A stretch of DNA of 64,000 bases from Clostridium acetobutylicum ATCC 824 (GTDB taxonomy: Bacteria > Bacillota > Clostridia > Clostridiales > Clostridiaceae): positions 716,001 to 780,000 of the forward strand of contig NC_003030.1 in the NCBI RefSeq assembly GCF_000008765.1, in the 5' to 3' direction. The notes under the pieces were generated by a model. The model did not search any database and was not told where the DNA came from. It saw only the letters and a program-made list of their open reading frames with translations. Made by a program: the position numbers and the translations under genes. Numbering within the stretch: position 1 is the first letter of the stretch; each line of letters begins with the position of its first letter. Shown in pieces: positions 7,602 to 16,464 of this stretch.

Positions 7602-9524
7602 ATGGTAAGGGTAGCGTCTATAGTTGACCAGATAAGTGCTGGTATTACTATACCGGATATTGCCGGATATACACCTCTTAAGAAGCTTCAATTGATAAGA
7701 GAAAAGGTTCACTTTATGGTATATGAAGAGTACTTGTGTTTTAAGGAACTTATTTGTGACTTAAAAAAACAAGAAATTACCCTTATAAACCCTAAAGAAT
7801 TAAGTGATACACAGAAAAAGTACATAACTAATTATTACTACAATACAATTTTTCCAGTAATTACTCCTATAGTAGTCGATAAAAGTAGGCCTTTTCCTCT
7901 CATATTAAATAAAAGTCTTAATATTGCACTTTTAATAGAGGGTGATAATGATTCAGTTATATTTGGTACAGTTCAGGTTCCCTCTGTAATAGGTAGGCTT
8001 GTAAAGCTTCCTATGGGAAATAAGTTTATTCTTTTAGAGGATGTAATAAAGATGTTTTCTAAAGAATTATTTAATGGTCATAAAATTTTAAACATGAGCT
8101 GTTACAGAATAACTAGAAATGCTGATTTGGCAATAGATGAAGAGGGTGCAGAAGATTTACTTGAGACTATAGAACAGTCTATAAGGAGAAGAAAATGGGG
8201 AGAAGTTATAAGAATAGAAGTGGAAAAGAATATAGATATAAAGCTTTTAAATATATTGAGAACAGAGGTAGAGGCAGATGAAGCTGATGTATATAAGATA
8301 GATGGTGCTATAGATTTGACCTTTCTAAATAAAATTGCAGCTATTAAGGGATATGAATGTTTACGATACCCAAAATTTGAAGCCCAAGTAGTACCGGAGT
8401 TTAATATAAAAGATAAGAGTATGTTTGAAGTAATAAGGGAAAAAGATGTGCTTTTGTATCATCCGTACCAATCCTTTCAACACGTAGTTGATTTTGTGAA
8501 AAAAGCAGCTTCTGATCCTAATGTTCTAGCAATAAAACAAACACTTTATAGAGTGAGTGGTAAATCACCTATTGTAGAGGCTTTAATGGAAGCTGCTGAA
8601 AATGGAAAAGAAGTAACGGTTTTAGTAGAGTTAAAAGCAAGATTTGATGAAGAAAATAATATAGTTTGGGCAAAAAGACTTGAAAAGTCAGGATGTCATG
8701 TCATATATGGACTTGTAGGATTAAAAACTCATGGAAAACTGCTTATTGTAGTCAGAAAAGAAGTAGGTAGAATTAAAAGTTATGTTCATATGGCCACAGG
8801 GAACTATAATGATGTAACGGCTAATTTTTATACTGATTTAGGGTTATTTACTTCAAATGATATGATTGCAAAAGATGCTTCTTCAATTTTCAATATGCTG
8901 TCTGGATATGCTAAGATAAGCAGTATGAACAAGCTTTTTGTAGCACCTCTTAATATGAGGAGTAAATTTATAGATTTGATAAACGAACAAATTAAGAGTG
9001 CAAAGGAAGGGAAGAATGCAAGAATTATAGTTAAGATAAATGCTCTTGTAGATAGAGAGTTAATAACAAAGCTTTATGAGGCATCTTTTGCGGGTGTTGT
9101 AATAGATTTAATTGTAAGAGGAATATGCTGTTTAAGACCTAATTATGGTGAGATAAGTAGGAATATAAATGTTATAAGTATAGTTGGAAGATTTTTAGAG
9201 CACAGCAGAATATTTTATTTTTATAATGGGGAAGAAGAAAAAGTATATCTTTCAAGTGCTGATTGGATGACAAGAAATCTGGATAGAAGAGTTGAAATAC
9301 TGTTTCCAGTTGAAGATAAAAAAAATAAATTTATGATAAAAGAACAGCTTAAGACGTACCTTATGGATAATGTAAAGGCAAGAAGATTGAGAAGTGATGG
9401 TTCTTATGAAAGAATAGAGGATAGTCATGATACTTTAAATTCTCAAAAATATTTTCAAGAAAAGGCAAAAAAGATTGCTGTAAGGAGTAGTGTCAGAAAG
9501 AAAATAATAGATTTTCATAGATAG
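7602..9524 (+). CDS. ppk: polyphosphate kinase 1, main open frame (N-terminus interrupted)
   Basis: The 640-residue open frame covers almost all of Ppk1, from the middle of the N domain onward (FFMVRVASIVDQ...). The catalytic His lies in LKTHGKLLI (His 377 in this frame) and the second conserved His in FLEHSRIFYF (His 534). C-terminal VYLSSADWMTRNLDRRVE matches the family. Ppk1 reversibly transfers the ATP gamma-phosphate to polyphosphate at the membrane. ATG 7602 has no ribosome site and starts inside a conserved block, so it is unlikely to be the true start; the natural start would be ATG 7428. Divergent neighbour ppx degrades polyphosphate. Confidence 0.85.
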   Translation: MVRVASIVDQISAGITIPDIAGYTPLKKLQLIREKVHFMVYEEYLCFKELICDLKKQEITLINPKELSDTQKKYITNYYYNTIFPVITPIVVDKSRPFPLILNKSLNIALLIEGDNDSVIFGTVQVPSVIGRLVKLPMGNKFILLEDVIKMFSKELFNGHKILNMSCYRITRNADLAIDEEGAEDLLETIEQSIRRRKWGEVIRIEVEKNIDIKLLNILRTEVEADEADVYKIDGAIDLTFLNKIAAIKGYECLRYPKFEAQVVPEFNIKDKSMFEVIREKDVLLYHPYQSFQHVVDFVKKAASDPNVLAIKQTLYRVSGKSPIVEALMEAAENGKEVTVLVELKARFDEENNIVWAKRLEKSGCHVIYGLVGLKTHGKLLIVVRKEVGRIKSYVHMATGNYNDVTANFYTDLGLFTSNDMIAKDASSIFNMLSGYAKISSMNKLFVAPLNMRSKFIDLINEQIKSAKEGKNARIIVKINALVDRELITKLYEASFAGVVIDLIVRGICCLRPNYGEISRNINVISIVGRFLEHSRIFYFYNGEEEKVYLSSADWMTRNLDRRVEILFPVEDKKNKFMIKEQLKTYLMDNVKARRLRSDGSYERIEDSHDTLNSQKYFQEKAKKIAVRSSVRKKIIDFHR

Positions 9525-9539
9525 CAGGTTTAAATTAAA

Positions 9540-9564
9540 ATGGGATTGCATTAAGCAATCCCAT
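9540..9564 (+). terminator. terminator of ppk
   Basis: A 10-bp perfect stem (atgggattgc / gcaatcccat) with a 5-base loop, followed by ctttggtttt. It starts 15 bases after the ppk stop. Confidence 0.75.
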
Positions 9565-9574
9565 CTTTGGTTTT

Positions 9575-9606
9575 CAAAGCAACTAGTTTACTAAATAGTT
9601 GCTTTG
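9575..9606. repeat. second hairpin after ppk
   Basis: An 11-bp perfect inverted repeat (caaagcaacta / tagttgctttg) with a 10-base loop, 10 bases after the ppk terminator and 60 bases beyond the end of the minus-strand gene at 9669. On the minus strand it is followed by gaaaacc, so the T-tail is poor. It may be a second, bidirectional terminator. Confidence 0.55.
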
Positions 9607-9668
9607 AGTTGATGTTTTGAAAGAGATATAAATTTAGTTTTGGTATAGGAGTTTGCGAGCTACTTTAA

Positions 9669-9878
9669 TCAGTTAAGGTATTTAGATGTTTTAAAAACGT
9701 CGTCATCTCCATTGTAGGTATAATCAAACTCCCATGTAGCTATGTTGTTGCTTACTATGGGGTCTACTACAGGATCAGGCATTGGTGTATAGTCATATTC
9801 GGAATATGACCTTATATCTTTAGGCCTCTGTTCAAAGTAGTTCCTCATATGAGGAGCATAAGTTTTTTTGTCATCCAA
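9669..9878 (-). CDS. small acidic protein, not recognised
   Basis: The start is taken as TTG at 9878 because GAGGAGGAG lies 6 bases upstream; the longer open frame to 9920 would run through that site. The 69-residue product (MDDKKTYAPHMRNYFEQRPKD...) is rich in Tyr, Asp and Pro, with a PMPDPVVDPIV stretch and the ending FDYTYNGDDDVFKTSKYLN. It has no membrane segment or Cys. I recognise no family. It stands alone, convergent with ppk and divergent from the sedolisin gene. Confidence 0.6.
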   Translation of the reverse strand: MDDKKTYAPHMRNYFEQRPKDIRSYSEYDYTPMPDPVVDPIVSNNIATWEFDYTYNGDDDVFKTSKYLN

Positions 9879-10067
9879 AATTAACTCCTCCTCACATAGT
9901 TTTATTGATATATGGAACATTTATATTATGCCTAATATAAATAATTTAATTCATATATTGAATAAATTTTACTCTTTCTTTTTATATTATTTAATATTTT
10001 ATTTTATTAAACTCTATTTTCAATTTAATAAAATAATGGTAAAAAAACAAAAAATTAAAAGTTACTA

Positions 10068-10097
10068 TTGTAAACATGCGTTTATATAGTATATAAT
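10068..10097 (+). promoter_or_regulatory. candidate promoter of the sedolisin gene
   Basis: TTGTAA (10068-10073) and TATAAT (10092-10097) with 18-base spacing, about 50 bases before the ATG at 10150. The surrounding 271-base gap is very A/T-rich and shows no other clear feature. Confidence 0.45.
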
Positions 10098-10149
10098 AAA
10101 AAAAACATACTATTTTTAAAAAAATGATAATTAAAAGGGGGAAAAATTA

Positions 10150-12027
10150 ATGAATAGTTATGTAAAAAGGATGTTAACGATAAGCACAGCAGTGTTTATA
10201 ACTATGGGCAGCTTTGCAAGCATTGTCCACGCAGAGCCTCAGGGGGATGTTGGTGTTACAGAGGGAGTAGGCGATACTATAGCCAATAAAGCTTCGTTTT
10301 TAGGGGATTTAGATCCAAATACTCAGGTAACAATTGATATTGTAATAAAGCTTCAAAACAAATCTGAACTTCAACAATATATTAATGATACAGTTACACC
10401 TAAAAGTTCTAATTATAGAAGATATTTAAGTGTAGCTGAGTTTAAAAAGTCATTTGCTCCAAAATCGAAACAAATCAATGAATTGACTGAATATTTAAAA
10501 GCTTTTGGCATTAAAAGTGAAGTATATCAAGATAATTTAATTGTTACGGCTACCGGAACAGCAGATCAAATAAATAAAGCGTTTAATGTTGAACTTAAGC
10601 ATGCGTCATATAAGGGAAAAAACTTTCATGCCAGTAAAAAGCAGCCTAAACTTCCTAAAAAAATTGCTGATAACATTTTATGTATTTTAGGTTTAAGTAG
10701 TTATTCAAGCTATACAACGAAAACTGTAAAGGTTCCAAATGAATTTAAGCCTTCAAACAGTAATGGACCTCTTTCTCTTAATCCTTCAGATTTAATTAAG
10801 CATTATAATGTACAACCTTTATATAAAAATGGTGCAAGTGGTAAGAATGAAAGCATAGGTATTGTTACCTTAGCTGAATTTAATCCAAATGATGCATATT
10901 CGTTTTGGAAACAAGAAGGTATTAAAACTGACAAAAGGCGTATAAAAGTCATTAATGTTGATGGTGGTTCCGGTAATGATGGGGCAGACGAAACAACACT
11001 TGATGTAGAGCAATCAGGTGCATTAGCTCCAAAGGCTGAAGTTAATGTATATGTTGCCCCAAATACTGATCCGGGTTTTGTGGATGCCTTTGCTAATGTA
11101 ATTAATGAAAATAAATGTCATCAGATATCTGCAAGTTGGGGAGAGAGTGAAGACCTCATTTCATATTTAGTATCACAAGGTCAAGAAACCAAGGGGTATG
11201 CAGAAGCATTTAATCAATTATTTATGCAGGCTGCAGCGCAAGGTATTTCTATGTTTGCAGCTGCTGGAGATTCTGGGGCCTATGATTCAAAAGAAAATAC
11301 ACCACCATCATATGAACTTTCTGTAGATAATCCAGCTGATAGTCCATATATTACAGCGGCAGGTGGTACTACATTAGCATGGCAGGGAACTGTAAAAGAG
11401 ACATCAGTTAAGGTAGATAAAGAACGTGCATGGGGATGGGATTATTTATATCCGGCATTTGACGCTGATGGATTGTATTCGAGTGGAAAATTAGATAAAT
11501 ATTTTGTTGGTGGAGGTGGAGGATTCAGTAAGATTTTTGATACTCCTGATTACCAAAAAGGTATTTCTGGTGTAAATAGATTTACAGGAGTTAAGCAGTG
11601 GACAGCTTCAAATCCCCAAGGTCCTCTTCTTTTGAATGTAACTAGGGATGCTGCTCAACAGATAGTTACTGGTAAAGATACTGGAAGAAATGTACCGGAT
11701 ATTTCGATGGATGCAGATCCATACACGGGTTATAATGTGTATATGAACGGTGAAATGAGTTCTATTGGTGGGACAAGCATAGTAGCTCCACAGTTGGCAG
11801 GATTATGTGCATTGATAAATGATAATAACAATACGCAAGTTGGTTTTTGGAATCCACAAATATACAAATTTGCTCAAAGCTCAAATTCACCTTTAAATCC
11901 TCTTAACGATACTGGTTCTAGCAATGATAATATTTTCTATACAGCCACAAAAGGTACAATATATAATCAAGCAACTGGTTTAGGTATACCTGATATTGCA
12001 AAATTAAATGCAAGTTTTGGAAGATAA
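10150..12027 (+). CDS. secreted S53 (sedolisin/kumamolisin) serine-carboxyl protease
   Basis: A 625-residue preproprotein. It has a signal peptide (about residues 1-28, ending VHA), an activation prodomain of the pro-kumamolisin type (about 55-190), then the subtilisin-fold catalytic domain. The sedolisin catalytic set is visible: Glu 281 and Asp 285 in DETTLDVEQSG, Asp 374 in AAAGDSGA, and Ser 543 in IGGTSIVAP. The end TGLGIPD matches the C-terminal calcium-site region. These are secreted endopeptidases, often acid-active, with prodomain self-cleavage. AAAGGGGG precedes the ATG. It is a single-gene unit, probably used for extracellular protein degradation. Confidence 0.93.
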   Translation: MNSYVKRMLTISTAVFITMGSFASIVHAEPQGDVGVTEGVGDTIANKASFLGDLDPNTQVTIDIVIKLQNKSELQQYINDTVTPKSSNYRRYLSVAEFKKSFAPKSKQINELTEYLKAFGIKSEVYQDNLIVTATGTADQINKAFNVELKHASYKGKNFHASKKQPKLPKKIADNILCILGLSSYSSYTTKTVKVPNEFKPSNSNGPLSLNPSDLIKHYNVQPLYKNGASGKNESIGIVTLAEFNPNDAYSFWKQEGIKTDKRRIKVINVDGGSGNDGADETTLDVEQSGALAPKAEVNVYVAPNTDPGFVDAFANVINENKCHQISASWGESEDLISYLVSQGQETKGYAEAFNQLFMQAAAQGISMFAAAGDSGAYDSKENTPPSYELSVDNPADSPYITAAGGTTLAWQGTVKETSVKVDKERAWGWDYLYPAFDADGLYSSGKLDKYFVGGGGGFSKIFDTPDYQKGISGVNRFTGVKQWTASNPQGPLLLNVTRDAAQQIVTGKDTGRNVPDISMDADPYTGYNVYMNGEMSSIGGTSIVAPQLAGLCALINDNNNTQVGFWNPQIYKFAQSSNSPLNPLNDTGSSNDNIFYTATKGTIYNQATGLGIPDIAKLNASFGR

Positions 12028-12140
12028 GGACATGCCATTAGAGAATATTATTGCAGTATTTAGGCAAAACTATAACTAATTAAAACATGTTGACAAATTT
12101 AAATATAAATATTATCATTGTATAATAAATGACATAATAA

Positions 12141-12404
12141 AATCGATGAGAAGAAGAGTAAATTTAAAAACAAAATTAAAGAGAACTGTGAATTGGTGAA
12201 AGTGCAGTATTTATGATTAAATTGAATGGGTCTTTGAGATTTGAAGTGAAAGTATATAATTTATATTATTAATTTCAAACGTAAACCGCGTTAAGGAAGA
12301 AAAGATTACATTATTTTGAGGGGAGTTATGCTCCTGAAAATAGGTGGTACCGCGTGAAATATACACGCCCTATAGAATTTTTGGTTCTTTAGGGCGTTTT
12401 TATT
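12141..12404 (+). promoter_or_regulatory. T-box leader (tRNA-Trp) of trpS
   Basis: A complete T-box riboswitch. The conserved T-box aggtggtaccgcg is at 12342-12354, and it is followed by a terminator stem acgcccta...tagggcgt (12365-12397) and TTTTTATTTT. Upstream, stem I begins near gatgagaagaagag (12145) and carries a candidate specifier TGG at 12227-12229 in the context GAA-TGG-GTC, which fits tRNA-Trp. Uncharged tRNA-Trp would stabilise the antiterminator and permit trpS transcription. This accounts for most of the 413-base gap after the sedolisin gene. Confidence 0.93.
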
Positions 12405-12440
12405 TTGTAGATTTAAATTTTGTTAGGAGGAAATTTTATT

Positions 12441-13448
12441 ATGGGTGAAAATAAAAAGGTCATATTTAGTGGGATTCAACCATCAGGTGAACTTACTATA
12501 GGAAATTATTTTGGAGCAATTAAAAACTGGGTTAAACTTCAGGATGAATATGATTGTTATTATTGCATAGTCGATTTACATGCTATAACAGTAAAGCAGG
12601 AAGCAAAAGATTTAAGAAGAAGAACACTTCAGCTTATTGCAACATATATTGCATCAGGGATAGATCCTGAGAAGAATACAATTTTTATACAATCACATGT
12701 TCCGGCACATGTTCAAGCACAATGGATTCTTAATTGTATGTCGTATGTTGGAGAACTTTCAAGAATGACTCAATTCAAGGATAAATCTAAGAAATATGAG
12801 GATACAGGTATTGGAGCAGGACTTTTAAATTATCCAGTTTTAATGGCAGCAGATATACTTATTTATCAAGCGGACTTAGTTCCAGTTGGAAAGGATCAAA
12901 CTCAGCATATTGAGCTTACTCGTGATTTGGCTCAGAGATTTAATTCAACTTACAGTGAGACTTTTAAAATACCAGAAGGATATATACCAACTGGTGGAGC
13001 AAAAATAATGAGTCTTCAAGAACCTCTAAAGAAGATGTCAAAGTCCTCAGATAATCCAAACAGCTTTATTTTAATAATGGATCCACCAGAAGTTATAAAA
13101 AGAAAGATTGCAAGAGCTGTAACTGATAATGTAGGAGTTGTAAAGTATACTGACGATCAGCCAGGAGTAAAAAATCTTATGAATATAATGAGCTGTTGCA
13201 CAGGTATGAGTGTAAAAGATATAGAGGATAAATATGAAGGACAGGGATATTCTAAATTCAAGGAAGATGTTGCAGATGCACTTATTCAAGAATTAGAACC
13301 AATTCAGAATAAGGTGAATGAGCTTTTGAAGGATAAAGCATATCTTCAGGACATATGTAAAAAAGGAGCTCAAAAAGCGTCCTACATAGCTAATAAAACT
13401 GTATCTAAAATGATGAGAAAAGTTGGATTTATATTGCCAGAAAAATAG
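12441..13448 (+). CDS. trpS: tryptophanyl-tRNA synthetase
   Basis: A 335-residue class I aminoacyl-tRNA synthetase. The HIGH-type motif is TIGN (residues 19-22) and KMSKS is at 198-202; both are needed for ATP use. The start ATG 12441 follows AGGAGG with about 9-base spacing; the upstream in-frame TTG 12420 lies before that site. Length is normal for bacterial TrpRS, which is a homodimer charging tRNA-Trp in the cytosol. It is a single gene controlled by the T-box just upstream. Confidence 0.97.
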   Translation: MGENKKVIFSGIQPSGELTIGNYFGAIKNWVKLQDEYDCYYCIVDLHAITVKQEAKDLRRRTLQLIATYIASGIDPEKNTIFIQSHVPAHVQAQWILNCMSYVGELSRMTQFKDKSKKYEDTGIGAGLLNYPVLMAADILIYQADLVPVGKDQTQHIELTRDLAQRFNSTYSETFKIPEGYIPTGGAKIMSLQEPLKKMSKSSDNPNSFILIMDPPEVIKRKIARAVTDNVGVVKYTDDQPGVKNLMNIMSCCTGMSVKDIEDKYEGQGYSKFKEDVADALIQELEPIQNKVNELLKDKAYLQDICKKGAQKASYIANKTVSKMMRKVGFILPEK

Positions 13449-13592
13449 TTTTCTTTGGAAAAAATGAAGTGTAAATATTTATAAATTTTTTATAGAAATT
13501 AAGTAGAATTGGTGATATTATTATGAGTGTACTTATAGTGAGCTAATTTTGTTATTCAAATATATGTAGTATACTGAATTGGGGTGGGTGGA

Positions 13593-14027
13593 ATGATATC
13601 TCAGAATAAATTCTGTATTATCAATGTTTTGCAAAAAATGCTAGATAAATTAAGAATGATAGAAATTAAAAGGGCAGAAGAACTTGAAATATCGGTTGTG
13701 CAAGTTCACGCTATTTTTGAAATAGGAAAATTGAGAGAAGTGTCTACCAATGAATTTTCTAAAATACTATATCTTGACAAGAACACTGTGAATAAAATAG
13801 TTAATAATCTTGTAGATGAAAAGTTTGTTTTAAGACATATACACCCTGAGAATACAAGGCATGTAATTCTAAAACTTACGGAAAATGGACAAAAGATATA
13901 TGAAAACATTCGTGATGATTTTAAACTCTATTGTAAGAGAATTTTAGATAATTTACCAGAGAAGAGTAGAGAGAGTATAACAAAAGACTTTGAAATTCTA
14001 TTGAAATCTATGGAAGATAATGCTTAG
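13593..14027 (+). CDS. MarR family transcriptional regulator
   Basis: A 144-residue winged-helix protein with the MarR layout. It has an N-terminal dimerisation helix, the helix-turn-helix STNEFSKILYLDKNTVNKIVNNLVDEKFV (about 50-78), a wing with HPENTRHVILKLTENGQKI, and a C-terminal helix. ATG 13593 follows GGGGTGG by about 6 bases; an in-frame GTG at 13584 lies inside that site. It precedes mntH but is separated from it by a strong hairpin, so the two are probably not one operon. Ligand and target are unknown. Confidence 0.88.
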   Translation: MISQNKFCIINVLQKMLDKLRMIEIKRAEELEISVVQVHAIFEIGKLREVSTNEFSKILYLDKNTVNKIVNNLVDEKFVLRHIHPENTRHVILKLTENGQKIYENIRDDFKLYCKRILDNLPEKSRESITKDFEILLKSMEDNA

Positions 14028-14041
14028 AGAATAATGTTAAA

Positions 14042-14110
14042 ATATAAGACGAAATGTTTATCTCATTACTAATTGGTAATGTAGATAAGTTTTTCGTCTT
14101 ATATTTTTTA
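14042..14110 (+). terminator. long hairpin terminator between marR-type gene and mntH
   Basis: Outer stem atataagacgaaa / tttcgtcttatat (13 bp) encloses an inner stem around gtttatctcattac / gtaatgtagataag, followed by TTTTTT. It lies 15 bases after the regulator stop. Confidence 0.8.
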
Positions 14111-14161
14111 TTGACTTATAATATATATATGGGGAATTATAGATAAAAAGAAGGTGATTTT

Positions 14162-15415
14162 ATGCGTAAAATTAATATTTTTAAAGGAAAGCATAATCCA
14201 CAACGTACAGCAATAGATTTTTTTAAGTATGTTGGTCCTGGGCTTTTAGTAACTGTTGGTTTTATAGATCCTGGAAATTGGGCATCGAATGTATCTGCTG
14301 GATCAGACTATGGATATTCGCTTTTATGGATAGTTACTTTGTCAACTATAATGCTTATAATACTTCAACATAACGCTGCTCATCTTGGAATAGTTACTGG
14401 TGATTGTCTTTCAGAGGCTGTTAGCAAGAAATTTAAACCTTGGCTTACAAATATAATACTTTACAGTGCTATAGGAGCAGCAATATCTACAGCTATGGCA
14501 GAACTTCTTGGAGGAGCAATTGCCCTTAATATGCTCTTTAGGCTTCCTATAAAAATTGGAACTTTAATTATGTTATCGCTAGTTATTTGGATGCTTTTTT
14601 CTAGCTCTTATAAAAAGCTTGAGAGGTGGATTATAGGATTTGTTTCAATAATAGGTTTATCATTTATATTTGAGCTTTTATTGGTAAAGGTAAATTGGCA
14701 AGTGGCAGCAGTGAGTTTTGTGTCTCCAAGTTTTCCTAAAAACTCTATGCCTATAATAATGAGTGTTTTGGGAGCTGTTGTTATGCCTCACAACTTATTT
14801 CTTCATTCGGAAATAATACAAAGTAGACAATGGAATGTTGAAAAGGAAGATGTTATAAAAAGACAGCTCAGATACGAATTTTTGGATACAATTATATCAA
14901 TGATTGTAGGATTTGCTATAAACAGTGCTATGGTTTTATTGGCAGCATCAACTTTTTTTAAAATGCATGTTAGTGTAAGTGAATTATCTCAAGCACAAGC
15001 TTTATTGAAACCGCTTTTAGGAGGTTCTGCTTCTGTAGTATTTGCACTGGCGCTTTTATTTTCAGGTATAGCTTCAACGGTTACGGCTGGAATGGCTGGA
15101 GGAAGTATTTTTGCTGGAATATATAAGGAACCTTATGATATAGAAGATAGTCATACTCAAATAGGTGTTATTATAACTATGGTTTTAGCTGCTGTAATTA
15201 TATTTTTTATAAAAGATCCATTTAAAGGATTAATATATTCCCAAATGATTTTAAGTATACAGCTTCCAATAACTATATTTACTCAAATTTATCTTACATC
15301 TTCTAAAAAAGTTATGGGAAAGTTCTCTAATTCATTATTAGACAGAGTTTTACTTGGAATAATAGCAGTAATAGTTACAGCTTTAAATATAGCTTTGTTA
15401 GTTAGTTATTTTTAA
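14162..15415 (+). CDS. mntH: Nramp family divalent metal (Mn/Fe) transporter
   Basis: A 417-residue integral membrane protein with about eleven membrane segments. The two Nramp metal-site helices are present: DPGN (residues 36-39, in GFIDPGNWAS) and MPH (208-210, in VVMPHNLFLHSE). These Asp, Asn and Met residues coordinate the metal in the family, and the MPH His is linked to proton coupling. It is a proton-coupled importer, usually of Mn2+. The start ATG follows AAGGTGA. It sits after a MarR-type gene but behind its own terminator; no MntR/Fur box is clear by eye. Confidence 0.93.
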   Translation: MRKINIFKGKHNPQRTAIDFFKYVGPGLLVTVGFIDPGNWASNVSAGSDYGYSLLWIVTLSTIMLIILQHNAAHLGIVTGDCLSEAVSKKFKPWLTNIILYSAIGAAISTAMAELLGGAIALNMLFRLPIKIGTLIMLSLVIWMLFSSSYKKLERWIIGFVSIIGLSFIFELLLVKVNWQVAAVSFVSPSFPKNSMPIIMSVLGAVVMPHNLFLHSEIIQSRQWNVEKEDVIKRQLRYEFLDTIISMIVGFAINSAMVLLAASTFFKMHVSVSELSQAQALLKPLLGGSASVVFALALLFSGIASTVTAGMAGGSIFAGIYKEPYDIEDSHTQIGVIITMVLAAVIIFFIKDPFKGLIYSQMILSIQLPITIFTQIYLTSSKKVMGKFSNSLLDRVLLGIIAVIVTALNIALLVSYF

Positions 15416-15421
15416 AAAGTT

Positions 15422-15448
15422 AAAAGGAACTTTTTTTAAGTTCCTTTT
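15422..15448. terminator. terminator after mntH
   Basis: A perfect 11-bp stem (aaaaggaactt / aagttcctttt) with a T-rich loop, 7 bases after the mntH stop. A- and T-runs on both arms mean it may also serve the convergent HAD gene. Confidence 0.8.
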
Positions 15449-15463
15449 AAGACAGTATATACT

Positions 15464-16270
15464 TTATTGATTAAGCATAAATTTCTCTATAACTTTTGCT
15501 ACACCGTGAGTTTCATTGTTATCAGTTACATAGTCAGCTGATTCTTTTACATAAGGGAAGGCATTGCCCATTGCAACACCAAGACCTGCATATTCTATCA
15601 TAGCTATATCATTTCCTGCATCGCCAACTGCTATGAGTTCCTCTTTCTTTAGGTTAAGGTGCTCAGATAAAATTTTGAGGCCAACTCCTTTATGCACTCC
15701 TTTGGGTGAAAATTCAAGAAATATATCAGAGCTTCTTGCAACCGAGTAGTCATCATAAATTTCTTTAGGAAGAAGTTTTTCTACTTTATCTAGTTTTTCT
15801 TTAGAGTCTATCATCATTATTTTTACAATGACAGTATCATGGGGCAATTCGTTAAAGTTTTTTTCGATTAATGGAATCTGATTTATGTTGACTTCAACTT
15901 CAGTGTAAGGGTTTTTCTTTGGAGTTATACACTCATTTATGCTTAACATATGTATGTTTACATTAAATTTTTGGCTTAACTTATATAATCTATCTAAATC
16001 TTCAAACTTCATTAATTCCTTACCTAAAACTTCACCTGTTTTTGTATTCTGAACTAAGCCACCATTGAAGGCTATAGCGTAATCATCATCATTGACTAAG
16101 TCCAATTCCTTAAGATAACGCTCTACACCTTTTAAAGGTCTACCAGTAGATAACACGACCTTATAACCTAAGTTTTTAGCTTTTTTAATAGCTTCTTTAT
16201 TTCTTTTAGATATTATTTTATCATCGTTTAAAAGAGTTCCATCCATATCAAGTGCGATTAGTTTATACAT
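15464..16270 (-). CDS. Cof-type HAD hydrolase
   Basis: A 268-residue haloacid-dehalogenase phosphatase. Motif I is LDMDGTLL (Asp nucleophile at residue 8 with Asp 10), motif II VLSTGRP, and motif IV GDAGNDIAMI near the C-terminus, with the class IIB (Cof) cap between. Such proteins dephosphorylate sugar phosphates, FMN or similar small molecules; the substrate cannot be read from sequence. GGAGG precedes the ATG. It is a single gene convergent with mntH. Confidence 0.9.
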   Translation of the reverse strand: MYKLIALDMDGTLLNDDKIISKRNKEAIKKAKNLGYKVVLSTGRPLKGVERYLKELDLVNDDDYAIAFNGGLVQNTKTGEVLGKELMKFEDLDRLYKLSQKFNVNIHMLSINECITPKKNPYTEVEVNINQIPLIEKNFNELPHDTVIVKIMMIDSKEKLDKVEKLLPKEIYDDYSVARSSDIFLEFSPKGVHKGVGLKILSEHLNLKKEELIAVGDAGNDIAMIEYAGLGVAMGNAFPYVKESADYVTDNNETHGVAKVIEKFMLNQ

Positions 16271-16464
16271 TGCAAACCTCCAATTGTTAAATTTAGTTTA
16301 ATTATATCATTAACAGCAAATTTTATGTATATAAAAGAGAAATATGGTCGAGCATATAGTTATATAGCTAAGACTTTGGCTAGATTTCATTGTATTGAAA
16401 AATATTATATAAACTGATATAATTTATATTTGTTATGAATATGCCTATGTAGAGGAGATATAAG

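Noticed and set aside
9868-10089. Plus-strand open frame before the sedolisin gene
   Set aside because: Overlaps the start of the small minus-strand gene, lacks a ribosome site and is low-complexity A/T-rich sequence.
12090-12126. TTGACA and TATAAT upstream of the trpS T-box as one promoter
   Set aside because: The spacing is about 25 bases, too long for a sigma-A promoter; the true promoter was not assigned.
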